From Gremmenia infestans (lineage: Eukaryota > Ascomycota > Leotiomycetes > Helotiales > Hamatocanthoscyphaceae): 64,000 nucleotides of DNA. Under the pieces are notes generated by a model. The model ran no database searches and was not told the DNA's origin. It saw only the letters and a program-made list of their open reading frames with translations. The DNA is taken from positions 1,178,001 through 1,242,000 of the forward strand of contig JAFEVB010000007.1 in assembly GCA_032629725.1 (NCBI GenBank), read 5' to 3'. Positions 35,939 through 46,275 of the stretch are shown piece by piece. Each line of letters starts with the position of its first letter. The first letter of the stretch is position 1. A program made the position numbers and the translations under genes.

Positions 35939-37815
35939 CTATTCTCGAATATCAACTTCCCCAATATCAGATCTTGGTCGACCCCCATCGATCTCTGTCA
36001 ATATCTCCTTTCCATCTTTCTCTTGGATAAGACAGTTATCGAGTTCGTACGCGTGCTGATAACCCTGGACCTCGTATATCATGTCATCGGGTAACTCTGA
36101 CAATATTATGTTCTTGTCTGGTTCAGAAATCCGCCTCTGCGTTAACCTCTTATATCTTCTGAATACGAAGTATCCAAAGAGTAATAAAGCCAAGAGAAGC
36201 GCAATACATGCTAATACCATACAAACCAACTTTGCTTGATCAAAATGAGATGGGGGTTGATCCATTTTGGAGGAATGCAGAGGAAATATGGGAGTTATCT
36301 TCTGGGTCGTATTTTGGAGGGAATACGGCTTGAGCCACCGTGATATCCGACAGTTCGTAGTCGACCACTAGTTAAATTATATTCTCTAGTAAAGGTGATA
36401 TAGACATAATCGAATACTGCTCTCTTACTTACGATTCCGGTAGGATTGTCCTCCCTATTATATATTGAGATGCATTCGCGGCCCTCTAGAGAGGAAAATA
36501 ATTCGTGGCAGCGCGGTAGATAGGATAGCTTGCCTAGAGATCAAAAACCGCATAAGGCAAGACGATATTGATACTTAAACCACCTGAGATCTCTGCTCCA
36601 AGTTTGAAGGTTATACTAGGATTCAGCTGGAGGAGTTGAGAGTGAATAGTATCATTCACGAGATAACGATTAGTGCTCTTATCACGATAACGACCTAAAC
36701 GCATCCGGAATCAGCAAGTGACATTCCTCTGAAATATCTCTCTCCGGTACAGTATGCTCCATCTGGTATCGCTAAAGTAATAAATAGCAACAGGAAAGCT
36801 ATTGAGACTTCAGAACTGCGGAATCAGAGGGTTCTCTTACTAAATGCTATCTTGAAAGCTTTGAAATCTGGAATAGGGAGTAGGCTTCACCATGGGTACC
36901 CATGGGTCCTAAATTTGGACCTAGACCCAAGCCATGGGGGATCCGACCCACACCATAGGTCCTTTAAAAAACAGGACCCGACCCATAGAGGCCCACAGGT
37001 ACCCATGAGTCTAAGCACGTGATTCATAACATCAAAGTTAATATAAATTAAGAAGGCTTATTTATATTATAAGCTAGCCTCTATTGTTAGCTAATATAAA
37101 TAAGCCTTCCTAATTTATATTCATTTTTTATAATAATATTAATATCAGGATATATGGTCACATAGTGGTCATATAATACTAGCGTTCATAACTAAGCGAT
37201 GTAGAGGCATAACCTCCTTCTCCTTCGTAATCCACACTTAGACTTATACACATAGAAATGCAAAGTGCACTAGGTGATACTAACAATTATATTATAAATC
37301 ACGTGCCTAGACCTATGGGTCCCCACGGGTACCCCACAGGAAAATAAAGGACCCAAGACCCGACCCATGGGTCCAGAAATCCCTAAGGACCCGCCTATTG
37401 GGACCCATGGGTCGGGTACCCATGGGTTATTGGGTCTTGTGGTGATGTCTAATAGGGAGCCAAATCTCAGGAACAATAAATCAATGAAGGCGAAAATTCC
37501 TTGCAAAAGAAGGCGGGTTATCCCTTGCGATTTAGTATCCGCCTGAATGGACTAGAGTCCCCCGACTAGACTTCGCGAGTCATCTGGACCTAAAGGAATA
37601 GTCAATTTATTGATGAATCGTGATGCATCATAGCCACCGAGGACCAGACTTGCACCTATTTCTTGCCCAACATATGACGCTCCTACAGAGTAGCCATATG
37701 AAAGGCTTTATATCATACTCTGAGTATGCATTGACCACAGAGAGCTAGGTTATGGATCGTCAAAGTTAGAAAAGTTGCTTGGTTTCGACCTAATATTCCG
37801 AACATGAAGTACTTG
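35939..37815 (-). pseudogene. Decayed pepsin-type (A1) aspartic protease gene with a transposon inside
   Basis: Minus-strand fragments in several frames line up in the order of a fungal A1 aspartic protease. YFMFGILGRN is near 37.8 kb, SLSYGYSVGASYVG then LVLGGYDASRF then PDDSRSLVGGL near 37.55-37.72 kb, a fragment reading VPEIWLP just before the insertion, YLVNDTIHSQLLQLNPSITF at 36.62-36.68 kb, LPYAVFDL, ASYPIYRAATNYFPL, RAANASQYIIGRT and VVDYELSDITVAQAVFPP. Stops interrupt it at 37552-37554, 36534-36536 and 36486-36488, plus frame changes. The open frame 36265-35939 (a membrane helix CMVLACIALLLALLLFGYFV and a 65-residue tail) is probably its former membrane anchor. The element at 36881-37450 splits the gene. 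The catalytic Asp-Thr-Gly regions are not recognisable. Confidence 0.75.
36881..37450. mobile_element. Non-autonomous inverted-repeat transposon (MITE), copy 2
   Basis: A 570-bp element flanked by perfect 9-bp direct repeats AATAGGGAG (36872-36880 and 37451-37459). The left end TAGGCTTCACCATGGGTACC matches the inverted right end of copy 1; the right end, inverted, reads TCACCACAAGACCCAATAAC and matches the left end of copy 1. The two copies are therefore in opposite orientation and share about 60 bp at each end, but differ inside. The interior carries a nested inverted repeat around AATATAAATAAGCC. No coding capacity. It is inserted in the dead protease gene. Confidence 0.88.
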
Positions 37816-39109
37816 GTAATATATCCTAGACTCTCGTTGGAGGATTTTTAGAGCGTCGATATAATTAGCAAGACTTTGATGTCTTGTTGTCACAGGTCTG
37901 CAGAGATAACTCAGATTTTCGTAAGATCAATGATGGGAAGGTAATGAATGTTTGAGGAAGTTATTGCGGGACTATTATGCTCTGTGCTTACATCGAAATT
38001 ACACTAAGCCAAGGGTTTTTAAAGGTGAAGTTGAATCACGTCCGAATTTTCCGTAGTCCTAATTTATTTCAAGTCATTAACTTTATCCTCTGAATTGTTC
38101 CAAGCTTCAGGAACCCGATATGCACTCCCCGTTGGAATACCCATGTACTCGCTACGTTCTCGCTTAATCTCGCTCCTGTTTCAGGGGAGGGGGGGGATAC
38201 AAGGGTCTTCGCTAAAGCTCGGAAACACCTCCTTTATAACTTATATAGGTAATTATGGAATCTTTAGAAACTAGACTGAGAAATTGAATTCAACCGCGAG
38301 AGAAGTGGGACACATAGGTGATAGGCTAATTGAAAACAGCTCAGAAAAATCTTTGAATTTATATAGAGCACGCTTTCGGAAATCCGATAACTTTAACCCG
38401 AAATCCTTTCACCCCCTCTTCGCTTACCCCACCACAAAGCTACATCAACTCACAGCGATTAGTTCCCCACAAAGTTGGCAACTTTATATTAGTGACGGAC
38501 GAGTTCCTAAGAAAGTAACAATGCACAAATCACCTCATCCTTGGCCATTGGCCCTATCAAAAGCTACTGACCCCCAAAAGAAACAGCTCCAACCCACATC
38601 AGTCCTCGCAACCCTACCAATAGAAGAAATGACAGTACTCAACAAATCCATCCTCTCCTACTAATGGTCAATCAACTCAAAACAGGCTTGCAGCAACTCA
38701 AAAGCTTGTCTACTGCTTGTGAAACAGCCCCGAATCCTTTACAGGGGTTCTGATTGGTCGGAAGGGGGAGGATCGATGGCAAGGTATTTTTGGCGAAATC
38801 CTGACGAAATATGCAGCTCGTACACCACAAGTATGATCCTGTATGGATTGAAAAACCTCCACAACTGCAAAGTCGGTCTGCGTCTCGGCCTCATGTTGAA
38901 AGCCATCCGCCCCCAGGTTACAGTGGGAGCGTGAACGAATCTGCTTATGCAACGTTCAGACGGACGGAGGCCCATCAATCTATGAGACCCCCATGCCACG
39001 CACCCATCCCCTCTCTCGTCCATCTTCACACGCGATGAAATGTACAACGAAGAATGCTTATGAATTTCTGCCTCATTAATATCAATACCTTGATATTAGG
39101 ATCATCATC
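37816..39109. other. Intergenic
   Basis: The protease signal fades out beyond about 37.82 kb. A frame from ATG 38521 (about 47 codons) has some coding-like composition but no partner exon was found. Otherwise nothing recognised. Confidence 0.4.
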
Positions 39110-40170
39110 ATGACGACCACTCGACTCCCCGAGCTAAACAATGGAATCGTAACAGACTGGATGCCCCTCACAACACAAGCAGCCCTGTCACCCTACCCAA
39201 CGAGTTGCAACAGTGCTTTCAGGTTAGAGACTATCTCGGGTAGTGTTACGAATATTGTAGCCTACGATCCGTGGTATGGCCAAGCGATCGATACGAGATA
39301 TCAAGGCTGTCTGGCATCTGAACAGACGCAATGGTGGGCGCAGGAGTTGATGCCGACGACGATGTTGAGTTTGGGTCCGTTTGCGTGTCCGACGCCGTAT
39401 ACGACAGCCACAACTAGTGCGGTCGGTTCAGGGACGACGATGGTGGCGTGTTGCCCGAGGTTTGTAGCATCTCCTCTCTCTGCAAGTGGTGTTATCCATA
39501 AATACTTGCTTATTTTGTGGCTAGTGATTATAAGTATCAAAACCAAATACTGGCTCCTCTCAACGGGCGGCAATGTCTTTCCGCGCTGAGCAGCGGCCAA
39601 GTCATCACGGCGAAAACAGGGACCATTGGTCCGAACAATTGGACTGATACGACAGCTACTATTACCGCGACAGATGTTGGTGTATGGGGGAACCAACTCA
39701 ACGGCTTTGTATTTGCGGATGCGGTAGTCACTGCTTCAGGAGAACCAAGCCAGACGAGCTCGGATTCAGTGGCTTCAACGCCAGCTATGACGGGGACAAC
39801 GCGTCAGATCAACGCCGGCCCATCTCGTCTCTCCTCTTCCGCTTCCACTTCCGCCTCGTCGATTCTTAGTACAACAGGTGGAAAAATTGGGATTTATGTA
39901 GGAGTACCGCTTGGAGCGGTCATTCTATGCTGTTTTATCGGCATCATACTGCTGTATAGAAGAAGAGCATCACGACTAGACAAACAATTCGCAGTATTGG
40001 AAGGAAGAGATATATCAGCGCCGATAATACCGCCAGGGCCGCCACCTCCTAGACCGCCCCCGCCGACAGAGCTCTGGAGTCCATATGAGAAGGAAACGGG
40101 CCGTAGTAGACATGAGATGGAGACTTGGGAGAGGCCAGTGGAGATGTGGGCGGGAGGGATAAAAAAATAA
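39110..40170 (+). CDS. Single-pass membrane protein with Cys-containing ectodomain
   Basis: Exons 39110-39459 and 39525-40170 give 331 residues; the intron has an unusual GTTTGT donor. The N-terminal 190 residues contain spaced cysteines (YPTSCNS, RYQGCLASEQTQWW, GPFACPTPYTT, VACCPR, GRQCLSALSSGQVI). A Ser/Thr-rich stalk follows, then a membrane helix at about 238-261 (IGIYVGVPLGAVILCCFIGI), the stop-transfer YRRRASR and a short Pro-rich tail (PPGPPPPRPPPP). There is no clear signal peptide at this start, so an upstream exon may be missing. Layout matches fungal surface proteins of unknown function and parallels the genes at 16013 and 24921. Confidence 0.7.
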
Positions 40171-40710
40171 TCCTTTTATCTAAGGATGTTGAGCGGTTGG
40201 CTGCTGGTTCTGCTTCCGCGATGCTGGTTTGGACAGTTTGGGGAGTGTATATATCTTGTATTGGTACAATCGAGACCTCTTATACAGTAATCTTATACCT
40301 ACCTGTATGCATTATATTCGCAGGGAAAGCTTTCGTGAGAACTTTCGTAACTTGATGTGTGGTTTATATGGTTGTTAAACAAAGTCGAGACTTAGAGAGC
40401 CCTTAGTCACAAAATTGAAAAGGAAATGCTTGGAGCACGAGTTGGAGATAATACAACTTTCGGATTTAGTACTCTTTCTTTAGCATATATTGGCCTAAAT
40501 CAGCATATTCATCTTATACTATACTTATATTATATACTTAAAGCCTTAGGCTTTAGGACTTAGCTATGGCCGAGAATTTTTTCCCAAGGCTGCTAGGCAC
40601 AAACTTTTGAAATCGGCGATGGGTGGATGCGATTCGGCTGATCAGGTAGGCAACCATTAGAGAGGCCAGAATCATACGATCATAACCCAGAAGAATTCTT
40701 TTGGCGAACA
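40171..40710. other. Intergenic
   Basis: AT-rich spacer. No gene or repeat recognised. Confidence 0.5.
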
Positions 40711-41244
40711 ATGATCACTGATTCGAATGACGAGGGATATCAGCCCGCCCCAAGGGACTTGTATTACACATACAAACACTTTCTCAGCAAGATCAAATTT
40801 GCCAATCGGGGAACTTTTGACCCAACTGATGCAGGACCAGAAGTCTCAAAGATACGAGGAGCATTCGCTATTGTGTTGGGGTTACACGATCCTGAATTTA
40901 TAAGGTTTTACGATCTTTTTAGAAAGGCGTTTGGACAACGATTGGCAGTTTTGAAGCCTGCAGGCTGTGGCTTTGGTGCCGAAGACAACACGGATGATAG
41001 CATCTACATCTTCGAGGGGGCCCAAGTTCCGTGTATAGTGAGACATCGTGGCTTACAACACTTCGAAGTCATTGGGCCTTGCTTCATTCATAGAAACATA
41101 GATAGGCACTCTTTCGAACAGGGGAAATCGCTGTCAAGAGTAAGATATTTCTTGTTTGAGAAATGGATCTTCCAAGTTTACCTATCAGAACTTCTCACAA
41201 AAGGGGTAAGTCTTTCTCGGCGAAGGTGGCGAGATGACTCCTAA
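40711..41244 (+). pseudogene. HET-type (heterokaryon incompatibility) protein fragment
   Basis: A 177-residue frame. The part FGAEDNTDDSIYIFEGAQVP followed by CIVRHRGLQHFEVIGPCFIH matches the C-terminal pattern of fungal HET proteins, where a GD.v.vf.Ga..P.ilR segment precedes a YvhGimdGE-like end. Here that end reads CFIHRNIDRHS, so the consensus is degraded. The N-terminal HET domain is absent: upstream sequence lacks it. A GTAAGT donor at 41206 could lead to another exon, but every acceptor tried meets a stop. Most likely a truncated remnant of an incompatibility-type gene. Fungi carry many such copies. Confidence 0.5.
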
Positions 41245-41339
41245 TCTCCCAGTTCGATTATATTGCCAATTAACGAAGTTAATTTGGTTTATCAGATCAG
41301 TATTCAAGCACCTCGAAATTCTACATTACACGTTAAAGA

Positions 41340-41740
41340 TGGCTCTTTACGTCCGCGTTAAGGATCGGAAATTGAAGATGCCTCCTCCAGGTTCAAGTAA
41401 TCAGACAATTCTAGATGCGATAGCGGAAGTCATGGATGACAACACAGTAAGACTCATGTCTGAACACTCGATAAAACCATGGGAAAGGACCTCTCCATTT
41501 TAGATGGCTGCGCGACCTTGAAGGCTACATCACGGAAGCGCTCAAGACCATAGCTTTGCCTCGTGGAAGAGGTTCATTCCCATAAATAGAGCCTCGAATC
41601 ACGTTTGAAGAGTTGAAAGCCGTTGTAGATACTTGGGGTTTGTATGCATGTCAAGAAGAGCTCGAGATGGAACTCAGAACCACTTTGGAATATCATCATT
41701 ACATCGTTTCCAGCTCGCATGATCTCACCGCGGACTAAGA
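41340..41740 (+). pseudogene. Decayed coding region, unidentified
   Basis: Plus-strand frames read KMPPPGSSNQTILDAIAEVM, then (frame changed) WLRDLEGYITEALKTIALPR up to a TAA, then in the same frame IEPRITFEELKAVVDTWG, and end at a TAA near 41738. The protein-like composition across one frame change and one internal stop suggests an old gene. The family is not recognised. It may be the 3' part of the same locus as the HET-like fragment or a second gene. Confidence 0.4.
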
Positions 41741-42220
41741 CGTACGGGAGTAGAAGAAGAATTGGATGATTGCACAGCGACGTGGATGAAAATGCCAACG
41801 AGGAATCGCAGGTTGATGAACCTTAATTTAGAAGTCTTTAAATAAAACTTTAGTAGTATAATATGATTCAATAATGGTTTACCCGCATTTATTTAGCAAG
41901 TTCCTTTCGCCTCTTAGAGACTTAGATGTGACGCTTTATTAATGCGGAGTATTGAAAGCACTAGTGACAGATCTTAATCCTTTTGTAAGACGTTATCTAT
42001 ACCTCTAGGTGGCATTAATAGAATGTTCAATATTTGTTTGATGTTTCGTGGTCTTCTAAGTCTTAGAGTGATATTATGACGTATCTCATGTTAAACTTAA
42101 GCAAGTACTACTCGGGGATTTGAAGCGGCCTCACGCCATTGATCTATTTACCAGTCTTATACACTCTGCACTAACTATTCCTTCTCTTTCTTCCAGAATC
42201 AGAATCTTTTATCTGCAGTC
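41741..42220. other. Intergenic
   Basis: AT-rich spacer downstream of the zinc-cluster gene. Nothing recognised. Confidence 0.5.
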
Positions 42221-43765
42221 CTAATATTTCACTAACTCGTATATAACATACCCTATTCCTTCTTCACTCTGCTGTCGACAGCAATGCATAGTAACAGTGC
42301 GCCGAACCGAATCTATCGTAGTGTTTAACATCGATAACCTCGCTCTTCCCGGAATATCTGCACTACTCTGCGCATTCTGGCAACCGATCTCCTCCATATT
42401 CATAATTCGTTCAGCGATACTGCCCAATACATCTCTATGCCAGATGCCCTCCTGCCTCGGCCCTAGGCGCAGCAGGTGTAGGGCCTGGCGTCTCAGCGAT
42501 GGATCACGACAGCGTGAAGCGACGAAGTAAAGGTTCGGTATAATTCCCATTTCAAAGGCTGGAAACAGTGGTGGATCTGGGTCTGTATAATGTTCATCGT
42601 TAATGCATAAGAGCTGAGTGGCAAGAGTAACGATCTGAGAAAAGCTTTGGTCAAATGAATCGAAGACAGTTTCATCACTGACGGGCATTGTTGCAGCTAT
42701 GATGCTGCCTGTGATCTGTTGAATCTCGAGAAAAGTTGCCGCCTTCCTCTCTCTTGGAGATAGTGTCCCCATTTGCTCCTCCATAAACCTCTTGTAGGCC
42801 AATGCCCATTCTTCCAGAGGGTCGTGCTGGGATATGGAATCCTCTGAAATCTCTTGGAAGCTGTTATCTAAGCCTTGAAATTGAGACGCCAACATCCCAT
42901 GGTAGAGGGAACACATGCACCCGTCTAGACTATCTCTTGCTTCTTCAAGAGAGCCGAAGACCAAAGGTATTGATGGTAACTCTGGTGTGAAGGAAGGTAT
43001 GACGAACTTCCACTCTTGGGGCTTAGTCTGGACAAATAAAATGGTTTGCAGCATCATCCTCCCGAAAAGGCGTTGGAGCTGGACTTCAATCGAGCTGGGG
43101 GTGTTTTGGGGTGATCTTTCGCGACGATTGGAATTCCAATTGAAATACACATATATTCCACTTGACATATGACTTAAAGCTTCCTCGTTATGGCTCTGGA
43201 ACATTTCATAGCAGATGAACAGCGCACAGGTGATGAGTATGACCTCCACAGAGGAGCCATCGTTTTCATCAATCTTTTTCCGCAAGTTTGATATTGCTTT
43301 GCTGTGTTGTTGGATAGCGAAGGGTTCGGGAGGCGGTTTACTAGAACCAGGAGCCGTGTCAAGTAAGGTCTCTGACAACGAAGCCAAAGCCACAATAGCA
43401 TGGCGTACAGGATCCTCATGCTGGGCAACTCGAAGGACATCGAGAGTCCAGAAACTGGAGTCAAAAAAACCGCCGAGATTTGTAGCAACTTTGGTGCGGA
43501 AGAAATGAAAGGCTCGAGACTCCTCCTTGGAGTGGTGTGGAGTTGGAGAGATGCATTGGATGGATACATCGTTTGGACGCCAGAGCACCACTTTCAGGGG
43601 GTCCGGATCTCGATCGGGTGAATACTCGCACTGACGGGAACTTTTGCGGCATGGGGTGCATCTTGGCTGCTTCTCATCGCACTTCACTCGTCTGGATTTG
43701 CAGGTACCACAGCCGCTTCTACTCTTCGGGGCCCATTTTCGTTTAGTAGCATTGGGGTCGGACAT
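42221..43765 (-). CDS. Zn(II)2Cys6 fungal transcription factor
   Basis: A single-exon minus-strand frame of 514 residues from ATG 43765. The binuclear zinc cluster is at residues 19-46 with spacing C-x2-C-x6-C-x6-C-x2-C-x6-C (SGCGTCKSRRVKCDE ... CTPCRKSSRQC), preceded by basic residues (KRKWAPKSRSG). The remainder resembles the regulatory domain of fungal C6 proteins, with HAIVALASLSETL and VILITCALFICYEMFQSHNE helices. It acts in the nucleus as a DNA-binding regulator; targets are unknown. It is divergent from the secreted hydrolase gene at 44352, with about 590 bp between starts. Confidence 0.92.
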   Translation of the reverse strand: MSDPNATKRKWAPKSRSGCGTCKSRRVKCDEKQPRCTPCRKSSRQCEYSPDRDPDPLKVVLWRPNDVSIQCISPTPHHSKEESRAFHFFRTKVATNLGGFFDSSFWTLDVLRVAQHEDPVRHAIVALASLSETLLDTAPGSSKPPPEPFAIQQHSKAISNLRKKIDENDGSSVEVILITCALFICYEMFQSHNEEALSHMSSGIYVYFNWNSNRRERSPQNTPSSIEVQLQRLFGRMMLQTILFVQTKPQEWKFVIPSFTPELPSIPLVFGSLEEARDSLDGCMCSLYHGMLASQFQGLDNSFQEISEDSISQHDPLEEWALAYKRFMEEQMGTLSPRERKAATFLEIQQITGSIIAATMPVSDETVFDSFDQSFSQIVTLATQLLCINDEHYTDPDPPLFPAFEMGIIPNLYFVASRCRDPSLRRQALHLLRLGPRQEGIWHRDVLGSIAERIMNMEEIGCQNAQSSADIPGRARLSMLNTTIDSVRRTVTMHCCRQQSEEGIGYVIYELVKY

Positions 43766-44351
43766 ATTTCAAGAACTAGCAACCGCGGTACGTCTTCTTC
43801 ACTTTTTGCTTTTTGGATACCAAGGCTTTCTACTAGAGAATGGGATTTTTATGGGAGTGGTTTTAAATGCGTGTGAAGAGTATCTTTCAAGTGTTGAAAA
43901 TAGACTTCCGGGTTGCTTTGCAATGAGGTTCTGCTTAGTAAGATCATCGGCGCCTGGTTTGCCTGCGCCGCCGGTCTTGGCATCCCGATGAGGAACATTT
44001 TCGTACAGAAGGATTCTTATAACTAATGCGTCCAAGCCCACACACTTTAGTCCCGATACTTTCTGTTCCCACCATACGTACCGATATTATTCTTAATTCT
44101 AAGCCGCAGCGGAATTGAAACATGAGCCTCAAGAAGAGTCATCACAAATTTAGAGTTCATGGTCAGCATATACGAACACCCGAATCGTCGGCATGGTAGT
44201 ATATTCTCTAGTGGTGAGGAAATGACGAGAAGCGCAGAGATGTACTGAGTATGTATAAGAGAAATGGCAAAGAAGCTTTTGTAAGCCCTCATATAGCATC
44301 ATTGAGCTATAATCAATATCCTCATTAGAACTCCCTGCTGCCTTAACCATC
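43766..44351. promoter_or_regulatory. Divergent intergenic region
   Basis: Shared upstream region of the zinc-cluster gene (minus) and the hydrolase gene (plus). No specific operator recognised by eye. Confidence 0.4.
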
Positions 44352-45545
44352 ATGCTCTTTTCCAACTCCCTCCTTGCTTGTGTATTCCTCACGGTATGCA
44401 CCGCTTCACCAAAGCCTCCAAATCAGATCCGGCTTCCCAAACCTGCTGGAGAATATGGAGTTGGCCTCAGCATCACCGAGCTGACTGACCACAATCGAAT
44501 TCAACCGTTTGCACCAAATGGCACGCTTGTAAAGCTGATGATCTCGGTATTTTACCCCGTCACTCACAAGCACCATTCTATATCTGGGGCATACATGACC
44601 CCAGAGACTGCTTTGATCGAAGACATCACGCTCAGCTCGCAGGGCTTAGCAGCGCCGAATGGGACGTTCGGCAAAGTCGTTCTCCAGCTGGCCAGCGATC
44701 AAAACATCCAGAGCCGAAAGGAAAAAAGCTCGCGTCAATTTCCACTGGTGCTTTTCATGCCTGGTGAGGGCACTACTCGCCTTTTCTACAACCAAATTGC
44801 ATCCACCGTAGCCAGTAAAGGTTACATCGTCGTGACCATAGACGCTCCTTACGATGTCGACGTTGTGCAATATAGCGATGGCTCGTTTGCCTACATCAAC
44901 CAAACATTATGGGCGAACGACAATCCTGACCTTGCCGATGTAGCCCTCCTTGCAATTCAGACCCGCATGGCAGATGTCAGTTTTGTGCTTGACTCCCTAT
45001 CCGACACGACTCTTGCACAATCACTCATCCCGAACTTGCCTGAATCCGGGTTGAATACCACACACACAGCCATGTTTGGACACTCCCTTGGCGGCTGTAC
45101 AGCTTACTCCATTTTGGACGTGGAAGACCGTATCTTGGGAGGGTTGACCATGGACGGCGACCTCGATGGCCCGCCTCTACTCAACGGGACTTCCAAACCA
45201 TTCATGTTCATTGGGAGCACCAACCACACGCGCGAGAATGCCGACGACGACCCCGGCTCTACGTGGTTGTCGGGATGGCCGCAATTGTTGGGGTGGAAGA
45301 AGTATGCCATGGTTGCAGACACCATGCATTACGATTTCAGCGACTACCCGATTCTGTTTGAGACGCTTGGTATTACACCGGCTAACGGCACCAACTTTTT
45401 GTTGGGCGATCTAAAGGGAAAACGGGCATTGGAGATCGTGACAACTTATGTGGGGGCATTTTTGGACTTTGTGCTTCTGGGGAAGGAGTCTCGGCTTTTG
45501 GACGGCCCTGTGAAACAGTTTCCAGAAGTGACTTTTGAGAATTGA
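44352..45545 (+). CDS. Secreted alpha/beta hydrolase, PAF-acetylhydrolase-like
   Basis: An intronless frame of 397 residues from ATG 44352. The signal peptide (MLFSNSLLACVFLTVCTASP) is followed by an alpha/beta hydrolase fold: strand FPLVLFMPGEG with the oxyanion turn, GYIVVTIDAPYD, the nucleophile elbow GHSLGG with Ser245, the acid region GGLTMDGDLDGP, and a His in TMHYDFSDYP. This order and HSLGG with the MDGD strand are typical of the platelet-activating-factor acetylhydrolase type. Several N-glycosylation sequons (NGT, NQT, NTT, NHT) fit secretion. The true ester substrate is unknown. The adjacent divergent regulator could control it. Confidence 0.85.
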   Translation: MLFSNSLLACVFLTVCTASPKPPNQIRLPKPAGEYGVGLSITELTDHNRIQPFAPNGTLVKLMISVFYPVTHKHHSISGAYMTPETALIEDITLSSQGLAAPNGTFGKVVLQLASDQNIQSRKEKSSRQFPLVLFMPGEGTTRLFYNQIASTVASKGYIVVTIDAPYDVDVVQYSDGSFAYINQTLWANDNPDLADVALLAIQTRMADVSFVLDSLSDTTLAQSLIPNLPESGLNTTHTAMFGHSLGGCTAYSILDVEDRILGGLTMDGDLDGPPLLNGTSKPFMFIGSTNHTRENADDDPGSTWLSGWPQLLGWKKYAMVADTMHYDFSDYPILFETLGITPANGTNFLLGDLKGKRALEIVTTYVGAFLDFVLLGKESRLLDGPVKQFPEVTFEN

Positions 45546-46275
45546 AGTAGGATTATTTGATTGGGGCATTTGAGTTGAAATGGGTTTTCAGAAGAAAGAG
45601 TGGCAAAGGAAACTTTATGGCGCGTTGTTGTTATTTGGACCATGGCTCAGATAAAAGCGTGTTCTATCTTTGCATTGAAATGCATGTATTTTAAAGTTAA
45701 CTACTGATACTCTTTAGTATAAAGTAGATTATAGATTAATTCGTTTTTAGCATGAAGATGATTAGGCCGGATACTGTTTTTACGAGCATAACTATGAACC
45801 TAAACCTTACTTTAAATAACTTAAATATCCTTAAGTCGAGTCAAGTTAAGAATAAGCTAGCTTCTTTCACACTATACTTTATAACACTCCTATATCATCC
45901 CATAACTACTTAAGTCGACTTCATTTAAGTGAAATTTATATCTACATTTTACTTTTAACTTAACTCAACTTATTTCACGCTCTGGCACTTGCTGAAGATA
46001 TGGAAGAAATGCAATCTTTAATTCTAGTCTATATAGTATAAATCAGAAGATACTAACAAAGCAAGGGTATGTGTATACTAACTTGAAAGAAAAGTGAACC
46101 CTGACTATGTCCAAACGCCTGCAAAGAATAGCTAATATAATTTAGTTGAACAAGAAACATATTTGAAAAGTTCGAGCTGTATACATGGGGATGAAAGATC
46201 GCGCAATAGAGACAGCAAAGATCAAAGTACCCCCTTCCTAGGAATATACTTGTACCCCTATATCCCCGTGCCCCT
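45546..46275. other. Intergenic, AT-rich
   Basis: Between convergent gene ends. Contains AT-rich sequence with repeated AACTTAA-type words. No gene recognised. Confidence 0.5.

Noticed and set aside
35939..36265. Small membrane-protein gene
   Set aside because: The adjoining upstream sequence is clearly a decayed aspartic protease in the same orientation, so the frame is more simply its former membrane tail.
26355..37450. Tc1/mariner MITEs with TA target duplication
   Set aside because: TA flanks are present at both elements, but longer perfect 9-bp duplications explain the borders better.
38284..38664. 126-codon plus-strand frame
   Set aside because: No recognised domain, no partner exons; the composition is only weakly protein-like.
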